A stretch of DNA of 64,000 nucleotides, from contig JAXDIG010000054.1 in NCBI GenBank assembly GCA_034664125.1, positions 94,255 to 158,254 of the forward strand. Direction: 5' to 3'. Both the position numbers and the translations under genes were made by a program. Shown in pieces: positions 1 through 8,506 of this stretch (its first letter is position 1; each line of letters opens with the position of its first letter). The notes under the pieces were generated by a model. That model did no database searches and was not told where the DNA came from. It saw only the letters and a program-made list of their open reading frames with translations. The DNA is from JACVRW01 sp034664125. Lineage in GTDB: Bacteria > Actinomycetota > Thermoleophilia > Solirubrobacterales > Thermoleophilaceae.

Positions 1-2
1 CC

Positions 3-815
3 ATCCTCGGCGCCGACAACAAGGCAGCCGTGGCCACCATCCTGGCCGCCGCGCGGCGCCTGACCGGCGAGGGCACGCCGGTGGGCGTCGAGCTGCTGTT
101 CACGACGTGCGAGGAGCAGGCGCTCGCCGGCGCCAAGGCCTTCGACCTGGCCCGGCTGCGCTCCGAGTTCGGCTACGTCTTCGACCACGCGTCGTCGGTC
201 GGCGAGCTGGTCACCGCCTCGCCGACCTACTACAGGCTCGAGGCCGACTTCCGCGGCCAGGCTGCCCACGCCGGCATCCGGCCCGAGGCCGGTCACAACG
301 CCATCGCCGCCGCCGCGAGGGCCATCGCCGCCCTCCAGATCGGCCGGCTGGACGAGTCCACCACCGCCAACGTCGGCGAGATCCAGGGCGGCACCGCGGC
401 AAACGTCGTGGCCGAGCGCTGCCACGTCGTGCTCGAGACGCGCAGCCTCGACGACGCCCGTGCCGGGGAGGTCGTCAGCTCGATGGTCGACGCCATCTCG
501 GAGTCCGCGAGCGACCTGGAGTGCGACGTGGAAACCGCCGTGGAGCGCCTGTTCCGCGGCTACAAGCTCGCCCGTACCTCTCCCGTGGTCGAGGTGGCTG
601 CCGAGGCGCTGCGCTCGACCGGCATCGAGCCGGTCTACATCAACACCGGCGGCGGCAGCGACGCCAACGCCTTCATCGCCGCCGGCCTGCCGATGGTCAA
701 CGTGTCGAACGGCACCGAGGGCAACCACCAGCCCGACGAGTCGGTCACCGTCGACGCGCTCGAAGCCACCCTCGACGTAACGCTCGCGATCGTCGCCGCG
801 AGCGCCCGCGCCTGA
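3..815 (+). CDS. M20-family metallopeptidase (PepT/CPG2-like), 5' end outside window
   Basis: Partial gene: the frame is open from base 3 and already inside the protein. The first visible residues (LGADNKAA) match the metal-binding Asp motif of M20 peptidases such as tripeptidase T. A Cys-Glu-Glu segment (FTTCEEQALAG) follows, matching the catalytic Glu-Glu stretch of the family. A later dimerisation-domain segment contains GQAAHAGIRPEAGHNA, the usual lid-domain His region. The C-terminal GGGSDANAF and NGTEGNHQPDE give the last metal-ligand His. The family removes N-terminal amino acids or hydrolyses amide-linked substrates using two Zn ions in the cytosol; the substrate cannot be told from sequence. 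The stop lies 2 bp before the Nudix start, so the two are probably co-transcribed. Confidence 0.9.
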   Translation: MLGADNKAAVATILAAARRLTGEGTPVGVELLFTTCEEQALAGAKAFDLARLRSEFGYVFDHASSVGELVTASPTYYRLEADFRGQAAHAGIRPEAGHNAIAAAARAIAALQIGRLDESTTANVGEIQGGTAANVVAERCHVVLETRSLDDARAGEVVSSMVDAISESASDLECDVETAVERLFRGYKLARTSPVVEVAAEALRSTGIEPVYINTGGGSDANAFIAAGLPMVNVSNGTEGNHQPDESVTVDALEATLDVTLAIVAASARA

Positions 816-817
816 CG

Positions 818-1342
818 ATGGCCTTCGAGCGCATCGACAGCAGGAAGGTGTGGGAGGGGCACGTGGCCACCGTGCGCGTCGACCGCTTCCGCTACGACGA
901 CGGCGAGGAGGCCGAGCGCGAGGTGGTGGCCCACCCGGGCGCCGTCGCGGTGGTCGCCCACGACGGCGAGCGCCTGTTCCTGGTGCGCCAGCCGCGGGAG
1001 GCGGTGGGGGAGCCCGACCTGCTCGAGCTGCCCGCCGGCAAGCTCGACGAGGAGGGCGAGAGCCCGCTCGACACCGCCAAGCGCGAGCTGGCCGAGGAGA
1101 TCGGCAAGGGCGCCCGCGACTGGACCCACCTGACCAGCTTCTACACCTCGCCCGGCTTCGCCGACGAGGAGTGCCACGTGTTCCTGGCCACCGACCTCTA
1201 CGACGAGCGAGCCCACGCCGAGGACACCGAGCGGATCGAGGTCGTGGAGGCGCCGCTGGCCGATCTGGACGGCGTGATCGAGCAGTGCCGCGACGCGAAA
1301 TCGCTGGTCGGCCTGCTGTGGTTCCGCGCCTTCTGCGCGTGA
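818..1342 (+). CDS. Nudix hydrolase, ADP-ribose pyrophosphatase type
   Basis: 174-residue protein starting at the ATG two bases after the upstream stop. Residues 72-96 form the Nudix box (PAGKLD...RELAEEIG). The loop between the box Gly and the first Glu is one residue longer than the textbook GX5E pattern, a variant I know from ADP-ribose pyrophosphatases. A TSFYTSPGF segment after the box is typical of the ADP-ribose/NDP-sugar hydrolase subgroup. The likely role is hydrolysis of ADP-ribose or related nucleoside diphosphate derivatives to AMP plus a sugar phosphate. Tight spacing with the upstream peptidase suggests one transcript, and xerD follows after 54 bp. The family is clear; the exact substrate is inferred. 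Confidence 0.9.
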   Translation: MAFERIDSRKVWEGHVATVRVDRFRYDDGEEAEREVVAHPGAVAVVAHDGERLFLVRQPREAVGEPDLLELPAGKLDEEGESPLDTAKRELAEEIGKGARDWTHLTSFYTSPGFADEECHVFLATDLYDERAHAEDTERIEVVEAPLADLDGVIEQCRDAKSLVGLLWFRAFCA

Positions 1343-1396
1343 GCCGCACGTTGCAGCCGCAAGGGATGCCCGCCGCTCGCACGAACCGTGTGAGCG

Positions 1397-2341
1397 ATGG
1401 CAACCATCGAGCAACCTCTCGTCGAAGGGCGCTTCGAGCACCTGGTGCTCGATTTTCTCGCCTACCTGGAGTTCGAGCGCGGGCTGTCCCGCAACACACT
1501 CGAGGCGTACCGCGGCGATCTGCTGCAGCTGGGCCGCTTCCTGGCGGAGCGCGACGTGTCCGCGCTCGACGCGAGTCAGGGTGACGTCACCGACTTCCTG
1601 ACCCAGCTGGGCGCCGGCGACGCGGATCACCGGCCCGCCTCGCCCGCGACGATCCACCGCAAGTCCGCCTGCCTGCGCTCCTTCTACCGCCATCTGCGCC
1701 GCGAGGGCCTGCGCGAGTCCGACCCCACCGCCACGCTCAGCGCGCCCCGCCGCAGTCGCAAGCTGCCCGAGGTGCTCACGCGCGGCGAGGTGGAGCGCCT
1801 GCTCTCCCAACCGCGCGGCACCGACCCGGCCGCGCTGCGCGACCGCGCCCTGCTGGAGCTGATGTACGCGTCGGGTCTGCGGGCGTCCGAGGCGATCGGG
1901 CTCGAGCTGGGCGACGTGGACGCCGAGGAGCGGGTCCTGCGGGCGCGCGGCAAGGGGTCGAAGGAGCGCGTCGTGCCGATCGGCCAGGCGGCGCTGCGGG
2001 CGCTCGCCGTCTACCTGGAGCGTGGCCGGCCGAGGCTCGTCAAGAACAACGTCGAGTCGCACCTGTTCGTGAACTTCCGCGGCGGCCAGCTCACCCGCCA
2101 GGGCCTCTACAAGATCGTCCGCCGCCACGCCGAGACGGCCGGCCTGGCGGACCGCATGAGCCCGCACACCCTGCGCCACACCTTCGCCACGCACCTGCTG
2201 GCCGGCGGCTGCGACCTGCGCTCGGTGCAGGAGATGCTGGGCCACGCTGACGTCTCGACGACGCAGCTCTACACCCACCTGTCGAGCGACCGGCTCAAGG
2301 ACGTCTACTTCAAGGCGCACCCGCGGGCGACCGTCACGTAA
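1397..2341 (+). CDS. xerD: Site-specific tyrosine recombinase XerD
   Basis: 314 residues, close to the usual XerC/D length of about 300. An N-terminal SAM-like core-binding domain (about 10-115) contains FERGLSRNTLEAY. The catalytic domain carries the full set: Arg162 (ASGLRASE), Lys186 (RGKGSKERVVPI), His257 and Arg260 (SPHTLRHTFATHLL), His283 (LGHADVSTTQ) and the nucleophile Tyr292. The enzyme resolves chromosome dimers at dif with a partner at division. In Actinobacteria this position near Nudix and mutM is normally the chromosomal xerD rather than a phage integrase, and the protein is intact and vertical-looking. A XerC paralog is not visible in the window. Confidence 0.93.
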   Translation: MATIEQPLVEGRFEHLVLDFLAYLEFERGLSRNTLEAYRGDLLQLGRFLAERDVSALDASQGDVTDFLTQLGAGDADHRPASPATIHRKSACLRSFYRHLRREGLRESDPTATLSAPRRSRKLPEVLTRGEVERLLSQPRGTDPAALRDRALLELMYASGLRASEAIGLELGDVDAEERVLRARGKGSKERVVPIGQAALRALAVYLERGRPRLVKNNVESHLFVNFRGGQLTRQGLYKIVRRHAETAGLADRMSPHTLRHTFATHLLAGGCDLRSVQEMLGHADVSTTQLYTHLSSDRLKDVYFKAHPRATVT

Positions 2342-2381
2342 CAAGCAGCAACCGAGGCTGGGCCGGAAGCACCCGGTTTCC

Positions 2382-2433
2382 GAGTGTGGGTAGCGATTCG
2401 CGTCATATGCGCGCGGTTTTGCTACCCACACTC
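2382..2433. repeat. 13-bp perfect inverted repeat with 26-nt loop, xerD-mutM gap
   Basis: GAGTGTGGGTAGC (2382-2394) is exactly inverted at 2421-2433. The 26-nt loop contains CATATG and a short T run. A shorter outer pair, AGCAACC (2347-2353) and GGTTGCT (2451-2457), brackets it. The gap holds no gene. It could be a long-loop terminator for xerD or a dimeric operator for mutM; the loop is long for a classic terminator and no U tract follows the second arm. Confidence 0.6.
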
Positions 2434-2504
2434 CCATTTGGGCCGCCCCTGGTTGCTTCTGTTTGCGCTGCGCGGGGCGCTCTACAACTGCCAAGATCGG
2501 AGCC

Positions 2505-3347
2505 GTGCCAGAGCTCCCCGAAGTCGAGACGATCCGTCGCCAGCTGGCCCCGGCGCTGGAGGGCCGGCGCATCGAGAGCGTCGAGGTGCGCGACCCGCGC
2601 TGGTCGGAGCCCGCGCCGCCGGAGGCGATCGCGGACGCCCTGCGCGGCCGGCTGATCGAGCACGTCGGCCGGCGCGGGAAGTACCTGGTCGTCTCGCTCG
2701 AGGACGACGTGCACCTGGTCATGCACCTGCGCATGACGGGCAACCTGCTCTTGACCGAGGCCGCGGACGACCCGGCCCACATGCGGGTGGCCATCGGGTT
2801 GGACGACGGCCGCAGGCTCCTGTTCGTCGACGTCCGGCGCTTCGGCACCGGCGACGTCCTGCTCGGCAGCGATTCGCTCACCGAGTACTTCGACTCACGG
2901 CTGGGCGTGGAGCCGCTCGGTGCGGACTTCACCCCCGAGGCGCTGCGCGCGCTGGCCCGCGGCCGCAAGCAGCCCGTCAAGGCGTTCCTGCTCAACCAGG
3001 AGCGGATCGCGGGGGTGGGGAACATCTACGCCGACGAGGCGCTCTTCCGCGCCCGGATCCACCCGCTGCGGCCGGTCGGCACCCTCAAGCGCGACCAGAT
3101 CGAGGCGCTGCGCGCCGGGGTGGTCGAGTCGCTCGAGCTCGGGATCGACTCGAAGGGCGCCTCGATCGACGACTACCGCCATGTCGACGGGGCGCGCGGC
3201 AGCTTCCAGGACCGCTTCCTCGTCCACACGCGCGCGGGCGAGCCCTGCCCGCGCTGCGGGACCCCGATCGAGAAGCTGCGCGCCGCCGGCCGCGGCACCT
3301 ACGTGTGCCCGAACTGCCAGCGGCGGCCGCGCGTCAGGCGGAGCTGA
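2505..3347 (+). CDS. mutM: Formamidopyrimidine-DNA glycosylase (Fpg/MutM)
   Basis: 280 residues starting at GTG 2505. The open frame runs further upstream, but the mature enzyme needs Pro directly after the initiator, and only this start gives (V/M)PELPEVET with catalytic Pro2 and Glu3. RGKYLVVSL supplies the conserved beta-hairpin Lys. QERIAGVGNIYADEALF is the helix-two-turn-helix DNA-binding segment. The C-terminal zinc finger has CPRCG and CPNC pairs. It excises 8-oxoguanine and ring-opened purines and nicks the abasic site in base excision repair. Its stop is one base from the stop of the convergent P450 gene, so there is no room for a separate terminator. Confidence 0.97.
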   Translation: MPELPEVETIRRQLAPALEGRRIESVEVRDPRWSEPAPPEAIADALRGRLIEHVGRRGKYLVVSLEDDVHLVMHLRMTGNLLLTEAADDPAHMRVAIGLDDGRRLLFVDVRRFGTGDVLLGSDSLTEYFDSRLGVEPLGADFTPEALRALARGRKQPVKAFLLNQERIAGVGNIYADEALFRARIHPLRPVGTLKRDQIEALRAGVVESLELGIDSKGASIDDYRHVDGARGSFQDRFLVHTRAGEPCPRCGTPIEKLRAAGRGTYVCPNCQRRPRVRRS

Positions 3348-3348
3348 C

Positions 3349-4761
3349 TTAAGCCGCGCGCCGCGCGGTCATGACCACGCGCGCACCCGCGGCGGGGATC
3401 ATCGTGACGTTTCGGTGGCGCGCGTGCTCGGGCCTCGGATCGGCCGGCTCGAGGTCGGTGCGGCGCGCGATCGCGTCCATCACCACGCGCTGCTCGGCCA
3501 TCGCCAGCGCGGCGCCCAGGCAGCGCCGGATGCCGCCGCCGAACGGGATCCACGTGTACGTGCCCGGCTTGCGTCCGAGGAAGCGCTCGGGCCGGAACGC
3601 GAACGGATCGGGATAGACGTCCTCGCGGTGGTGCAGCAGCAGGATGCTCATCAGGACCGAGCTGCCGGCCGGCATGCGGTACTCGCCGAGCTGCCACGGC
3701 ACCATCACGCGCCGCCCGATGACCGGGATCACCGGGCGCGAGCGCATCGTCTCGTGGATGGTGGCCTCGAGGTAGCCGTCGGGGTCGTCGCCGGAGCGAG
3801 CCACGTCGCGCAGCCGCTCGTAGGCGGCCGGGTGACGCACCAGCCGCTCGAACGCCCAGGCCAGCGAGTTCGCCGTCGTCTCGTGGCCCGCGAGCACCAG
3901 CGTGAGCAGCTCGTCGCGCAGCTCCTGGTCGGTGAGGCGCTCGCCGTCCTCGGTTTCGGCGTCGAGCAGCAGCGAGAGGATGTCCGTGCGCCGCTCGGCG
4001 GCGGCGCGGCGCGCCGAGATCACCGCGTACATGTGGCGGTCCAGCTGGCTCAGGAACACGCGGGTGGGGCCGACCGGCTCGTCGCTGCTCAGGTTGAGCA
4101 GCTCGAACAGCTGCGCCTCCGGCCGCGTGGAGAGGGCGACGGCGCGGCGGATGGTCTGCCGCAGGCTGTGCTCGGGGGTGCCCTTGGCGGGCTTGCCCTC
4201 AATGCCGAAGATGCCGGCCATGATCACGTCGAGCGTGATCGCCTGCATGCGCGGCGCCAGCGCGAACGGCATGCCCTGGGGCCAGCTGTCGATCTCGCGG
4301 TCGGCCGCCTGGGCGATCATCTCCGTGTAGCGCTGCACGGCCTCGCCGTGGAAGGGCGGCAGCAGCAGCTTGCGCTGGCGCATGTGGCGCGGACCGACGG
4401 CGGTGAGCACGGAGTTGGGGCCGACGATCGGCCGCAGCGGCGACTCGCCGGTCAGCGACGGCGCGTCCTCGGGCTTGGCGGTGAACAGCGAGCGGACGTG
4501 GTCGGGGTGGCTGGTGACCGCCTCGATGTCGTCGTCGACGATGCTGCGGAACAGGAAGACGTCGCCGAGCTCGCGACGGGCGCGGAAGACGAACTCGATC
4601 TGACGCACGCTGAAGCGCAGCGTCTGCAGGGCGCGAGGCAGCGGGAGGGAGGGGGGCAGGCGCACGCCGGCGCCGTCGTCGGGCGCCGGGCCGGCGGGGG
4701 AGGGCGGCGCTTCGCCGACGAGGCCATCGGCAAGCGGAGGTGCCGCGTCGAGCACGCTCAT
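3349..4761 (-). CDS. Cytochrome P450
   Basis: 470-residue P450 read from the ATG at 4761; a longer open frame upstream is rejected because it runs through the glutaredoxin gene. The ATG overlaps the glutaredoxin TGA (ATGA), so translation is probably coupled. The I-helix oxygen-binding motif is AGHETT at 291-296, the K-helix ExxR is ETMR at 337-340, PERF follows at 391-394, and the heme loop FGGGIRRCLG places the thiolate at Cys414. No membrane anchor is visible, as expected for soluble bacterial P450s. It needs an external ferredoxin and reductase, neither of which is adjacent. The substrate is not predictable; overall look resembles bacterial CYP110/CYP138-like families (my impression only). 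Confidence 0.95.
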   Translation of the reverse strand: MSVLDAAPPLADGLVGEAPPSPAGPAPDDGAGVRLPPSLPLPRALQTLRFSVRQIEFVFRARRELGDVFLFRSIVDDDIEAVTSHPDHVRSLFTAKPEDAPSLTGESPLRPIVGPNSVLTAVGPRHMRQRKLLLPPFHGEAVQRYTEMIAQAADREIDSWPQGMPFALAPRMQAITLDVIMAGIFGIEGKPAKGTPEHSLRQTIRRAVALSTRPEAQLFELLNLSSDEPVGPTRVFLSQLDRHMYAVISARRAAAERRTDILSLLLDAETEDGERLTDQELRDELLTLVLAGHETTANSLAWAFERLVRHPAAYERLRDVARSGDDPDGYLEATIHETMRSRPVIPVIGRRVMVPWQLGEYRMPAGSSVLMSILLLHHREDVYPDPFAFRPERFLGRKPGTYTWIPFGGGIRRCLGAALAMAEQRVVMDAIARRTDLEPADPRPEHARHRNVTMIPAAGARVVMTARRAA

Positions 4762-5021
4762 GCCGCCAGCAGCTCCTCGAGCGATCCCGCCCGATCGGCC
4801 TCCAGAAGCTCGCGGAAGCCGCCGATGGCGCGCTGCCCGATGACGATCTGGGGGAACGTCATCTGCCCGGTGAGCGCGACGAGGTCGGCACGGCCCTCCG
4901 GGTCCTTCGCCAGGTTGACCTCGGAGAAACGGACGCTGCGTGCCTGCAGCAGCGCCTTGGCCTGGCGGCAAAAGCCGCACGGCTCGGTCGTATACACGAT
5001 CACCACGCTCTCGTCCGCCAT
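4758..5021 (-). CDS. Glutaredoxin (GrxC-like)
   Basis: 87-residue glutaredoxin fold with the redox motif CGFC near residue 15, the cis-Pro segment TFPQIVIG and a C-terminal GG-containing helix start (RAIGGFREL). It is the length of glutaredoxin-3-type proteins. In mycothiol-using Actinobacteria a CGFC glutaredoxin may work as a mycoredoxin-like thiol reductase; that is inference. It is the first gene of a two-gene minus-strand operon and overlaps the P450 by 4 bp, hinting at a shared redox function. Confidence 0.92.
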   Translation of the reverse strand: MADESVVIVYTTEPCGFCRQAKALLQARSVRFSEVNLAKDPEGRADLVALTGQMTFPQIVIGQRAIGGFRELLEADRAGSLEELLAA

Positions 5022-5104
5022 CCCGTTCAGAGTCTAGGTAAGTGCCCCTTACGCTCTCTCCTTACTCCTCCGGCGGCTGCAAAGCTGCGCCTGGCAGCGT
5101 CCTC

Positions 5105-5119
5105 AGGAGGCACTAGCTG
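5105..5119 (+). promoter_or_regulatory. Strong Shine-Dalgarno deciding a CTG start for recO
   Basis: AGGAGG at 5105-5110 lies six bases before CTG 5117. The downstream residues PRSFKTEAIVLRS are the conserved RecO N-terminus, so initiation must occur upstream of the first in-frame GTG (5147). The CTG is the only codon suitably spaced from this ribosome-binding site. Confidence 0.7.
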
Positions 5120-5833
5120 CCCCGTTCCTTCAAAACCGAAGCAATCGTGCTGCGCTCCATTCGCTACGGGGAGGCCGATCGAGTGCTGCATCTCTACACG
5201 CCCGACCGCGGGCGGGTCGGTGCCGTGGCGAAGGGCGTGCGGCGGGTGGGCTCGCGGATGGGGGGCCGGCTGGAGCCGCTCAGCCGGGTCCGGCTGGTGC
5301 TGCACCAGGGGCGCGGCGAGCTCTGCACGGTCAGCCAGGCCGACACGGTGCATCCCCACGCGGCCCTGCGCGAGCGGCGCGATTCGCTCGAGCGCGCCAC
5401 GCAGGCCTGCGAGGCCGTCCTGCGGCTGCTCGACAGCGCGGAATCCAACCAGCCCGCCTACAACCTGCTCTGCAACCAGCTGGGGCTGCTCGACGCGAGC
5501 GCCGCGGCGGCCGGCCGCGCCCAGGCGCTCGCCTTCCGCCTCAAGCTGCTGCTGGCCGCGGGCTTCGCGCCCGAGCTGGCGTCGTGCGCCACCTGCGGCG
5601 AGGCCGAGCACCTGGGCGGCTTCTCGCCGAGCGCCGGCGGGGTGGTCTGCGCCGGCTGCGAGGCTGGCTCGTTCCCGCTCTCGGAAGAGGCGCACCGCTT
5701 CCTCGTGACCGCACTGGCCAAGCCGCTGGCCGAGGCCCCGCAGGCGCCCGAGGCCGCCCTGGCTCAGGGCGACCGCGCGATCGCCGAAACGCTCGAATAC
5801 CACGCTCACGTTCGGTTGAGACGGGTGGCCTAG
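5117..5833 (+). CDS. recO: DNA repair protein RecO, probable CTG start
   Basis: 238 residues from CTG 5117. The OB-fold N-terminus (KTEAIVLRSIRYGEADRVL) is standard RecO and would be lost if translation began at the in-frame GTG 5147. A C-terminal zinc-binding set, Cys157/Cys160 and Cys178/Cys181, matches zinc-containing RecO proteins. RecO anneals single strands and, with RecR, loads RecA on SSB-coated DNA in the RecFOR pathway. The upstream 95 bp is a divergent promoter region shared with the glutaredoxin-P450 operon. ppdK starts 14 bp after its stop, opening a long plus-strand run to rpoD. Confidence 0.93.
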   Translation: MPRSFKTEAIVLRSIRYGEADRVLHLYTPDRGRVGAVAKGVRRVGSRMGGRLEPLSRVRLVLHQGRGELCTVSQADTVHPHAALRERRDSLERATQACEAVLRLLDSAESNQPAYNLLCNQLGLLDASAAAAGRAQALAFRLKLLLAAGFAPELASCATCGEAEHLGGFSPSAGGVVCAGCEAGSFPLSEEAHRFLVTALAKPLAEAPQAPEAALAQGDRAIAETLEYHAHVRLRRVA

Positions 5834-5847
5834 GGCATACTGGCCGG

Positions 5848-8478
5848 GTGAAGGCCGCCGCGGGGACGAAGCTCGTCTACGACTTCGCCGAGGGGTCGCG
5901 CGACATGCGCGAGCTGCTCGGCGGCAAGGGTGCCAACGTCGCGGAGATGACGCGCGTGCTCGGCCCCGACCGCGTGCCGGCGGGCTTCACGATCACGACC
6001 GAGGCGTGCGTGGCCTACATGGAGGCCGATCGCTCGTTTCCGGAGGGCATGGAGGACCAGGTCGCGGAGGCGCTCGAGCGCCTCGAGGAGCAGGCCGCCA
6101 AGACGCTGGGCGACTCCGACGACCCGCTGCTCGTATCTGTGCGCAGCGGCGCGCGCGAGTCGATGCCCGGGATGATGGACACGGTCCTCAACCTGGGGCT
6201 GAACGACGAGTCGGTCGAGGGGCTGGCGCGCGCGACCGACAACGAGCGCTTCGCGTGGGACTCCTACCGGCGCTTCGTGCAGATGTTCGGCAACGTCTGT
6301 CGCGGCATCCCGGGGGAGCGCTACGAGGACCTGATCAAGGAGAGCAAGTCGGAGGCTGGCGTGAAGCAGGACGTCGACCTGGACGTGGACGCCCTGCGCG
6401 GGCTGACCGAGCGCTTCAAGCAGCTCTTCGCCGAGGAAACCGGGGAGGAGTTCCCGCAGGACCCGCAGGAGCAGCTCACCCAGGCGATCCGCGCGGTGTT
6501 CGACTCGTGGCTCGGCGAGCGCGCGGTCAGCTACCGGCGCATCAACCGCATCCCGGACGAGTGGGGCACGGCGGTGAACGTGCAGCAGATGGTGTTCGGC
6601 AACAAGGGCGACACCTCGTGCAGCGGCGTCGCGTTCTCGCGCGACGAGATCACCGGCGAGGCCACGCCGTCGGGCGACTTCCTCGTCAACGCCCAGGGCG
6701 AGGACGTGGTGTCCGGCGTCCGCACGCCGAGCGACCTGGGCGAGATGAAGGAGCTGATGCCGGAGGCCCACGACGAGCTGATGGAGATCCTGCGGACGCT
6801 CGAGGCGCACTACAAGGACATGCAGGACACCGAGTTCACCGTCGAGGAGGGCAGCCTCTTCATGCTCCAGACGCGTAACGCGAAGCGCCCTGCCCAGGCG
6901 GCGGTGCGGTTCGCGGTCGACGCGGTGGAGGAAGGGCTCCTCGATCGCGACGAGGCGATCGCGACGATCGACGCGGGCAAGCTCGACGCCCTGCTGCATC
7001 CCGCCTTCGCCCGGGACGCGCAATTCGAGGTACTGGCCGAGGGCGTACCGGCCTCTCCCGGCGCGGCCAAGGGCGCGATCGTGTTCACCGCCCCGGAGGC
7101 GGTCGCCGCCGCGGAGGACGGGCGCGACGTGATCCTGGTGCGGCCGTTCACGGAGGCCGACGACGTGGCCGGCTTCCACGCGGCCAAGGGCATCCTGACC
7201 GCCGAGGGCGGCAAGGCCTCGCACGCTGCCCTGGTGGCGCGCGGCATGGGCAAGCCGTGCGTGTCGGGGGCTTCGGCGCTCGAGATCGACCTGAAGGCCA
7301 AGACGGTCAAGGTGAACGGCACGACGCTCAGCGAGGGCGACCTGATCGCGATCGACGGCTCGGCCGGGCTGGTCACCGCCGACGACGTCGCGCTGGAGGT
7401 GCCCGAGGTGTCGGACCAGTTCGACACCGTGCTCGGCTGGGCCGACGAGGTGCGGACGCTGGGCGTGCGCGCGAACGCGGACACGCCCGAGGACGCCGCC
7501 AAGGCGCGCGAGTTCGGGGCGGCGGGCATCGGGCTGTGCCGGACCGAGCACATGTTCATGGCGGCGGACCGCCAGCCCAAGATGCGGGCGATGATCATGG
7601 CGGAGTCCGAGGAGGACCGCCGCCGCGCCCTGGACGAGCTGCTGCCGCTCCAGCAGGAGGACTTCGAGGGCCTGTTCGATCAGATGAGCGGCCTGCCGGT
7701 CACGATCCGGCTGCTCGACCCGCCGCTGCACGAGTTCCTACCGCACGCCGAGGATGTCGCCCAGGACGTGGAGCGCGCCCGCATCGAGGAGTCGGACGAC
7801 CTCGAGGAGCTCGAGCACACGCTGGACCGCATCCACTCGCTCTCGGAGACCAACCCGATGCTCGGCACTCGCGGCGTGCGGCTCGGCGTGCTGCACCCCG
7901 AGGTCTACGAGATGCAGGTGCGGGCGATCGTGCGGGCGGCGCTGGCGGTCGCGGAGCCGCCCCAGGTGGAGATCATGATCCCGCTGGTCGCCTACGAGAA
8001 GGAGCTCGAGCTGATGCGCGAGCTGGTCGAGCGGGTCAGGGACGAGGAGGGCGGCGAGCGGCTCGACCTGCTGATCGGCACGATGATCGAGCTGCCGCGG
8101 GCGTGCTTCGTGGCAGACCGCATCGCCGCCCACGCGGACTTCTTCTCGTTCGGGACCAACGACCTCACCCAGACGGCGCTCGGGTTCTCGCGCGACGACA
8201 CCGAGGGGCGCATCCTGACGCGCTACATAGAGCGCAAGGTGGTCGACCGCAGCCCGTTCGAGACGATCGACAAGCCGGGCGTGGGATGGCTGGTGCGGCT
8301 CGCCGCGTGGGTGGGGCGCGAGGCCAGCCCGGACCTCAAGCTGGGCATCTGCGGGGAACACGGCGGCGACCCCGACTCGATCGCGTTCTTCCAGCTGGCC
8401 GGGCTGGACTACGTGAGCTGCTCGCCGTACCGCGTCCCGATCGCGCGCGTGGCCGCCGCCCAGGCGGCGCTTGCCTGA
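5848..8478 (+). CDS. ppdK: Pyruvate, phosphate dikinase
   Basis: 876 residues from GTG 5848, the normal PPDK length. Order: N-terminal ATP-grasp domain (GGKGANVAEM near residue 30; the FGNKGDTSCSGVAFSRD segment), the central phosphohistidine domain with GGKASHAALVARGMGKPC (catalytic His459), and a C-terminal PEP/pyruvate TIM barrel with GLCRTEHMF, SFGTNDLTQ and the C-terminal YVSCSPYRVP catalytic Cys. It interconverts pyruvate + ATP + Pi with PEP + AMP + PPi. The residue two before the catalytic His, normally the regulatory Thr, is Ala457, so PDRP-type control by Thr phosphorylation looks impossible. No regulator gene is adjacent. The next gene starts 28 bp downstream. Confidence 0.97.
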   Translation: MKAAAGTKLVYDFAEGSRDMRELLGGKGANVAEMTRVLGPDRVPAGFTITTEACVAYMEADRSFPEGMEDQVAEALERLEEQAAKTLGDSDDPLLVSVRSGARESMPGMMDTVLNLGLNDESVEGLARATDNERFAWDSYRRFVQMFGNVCRGIPGERYEDLIKESKSEAGVKQDVDLDVDALRGLTERFKQLFAEETGEEFPQDPQEQLTQAIRAVFDSWLGERAVSYRRINRIPDEWGTAVNVQQMVFGNKGDTSCSGVAFSRDEITGEATPSGDFLVNAQGEDVVSGVRTPSDLGEMKELMPEAHDELMEILRTLEAHYKDMQDTEFTVEEGSLFMLQTRNAKRPAQAAVRFAVDAVEEGLLDRDEAIATIDAGKLDALLHPAFARDAQFEVLAEGVPASPGAAKGAIVFTAPEAVAAAEDGRDVILVRPFTEADDVAGFHAAKGILTAEGGKASHAALVARGMGKPCVSGASALEIDLKAKTVKVNGTTLSEGDLIAIDGSAGLVTADDVALEVPEVSDQFDTVLGWADEVRTLGVRANADTPEDAAKAREFGAAGIGLCRTEHMFMAADRQPKMRAMIMAESEEDRRRALDELLPLQQEDFEGLFDQMSGLPVTIRLLDPPLHEFLPHAEDVAQDVERARIEESDDLEELEHTLDRIHSLSETNPMLGTRGVRLGVLHPEVYEMQVRAIVRAALAVAEPPQVEIMIPLVAYEKELELMRELVERVRDEEGGERLDLLIGTMIELPRACFVADRIAAHADFFSFGTNDLTQTALGFSRDDTEGRILTRYIERKVVDRSPFETIDKPGVGWLVRLAAWVGREASPDLKLGICGEHGGDPDSIAFFQLAGLDYVSCSPYRVPIARVAAAQAALA

Positions 8479-8506
8479 GGGACGGGCCTGCCAATAGGGT
8501 TGAGAC

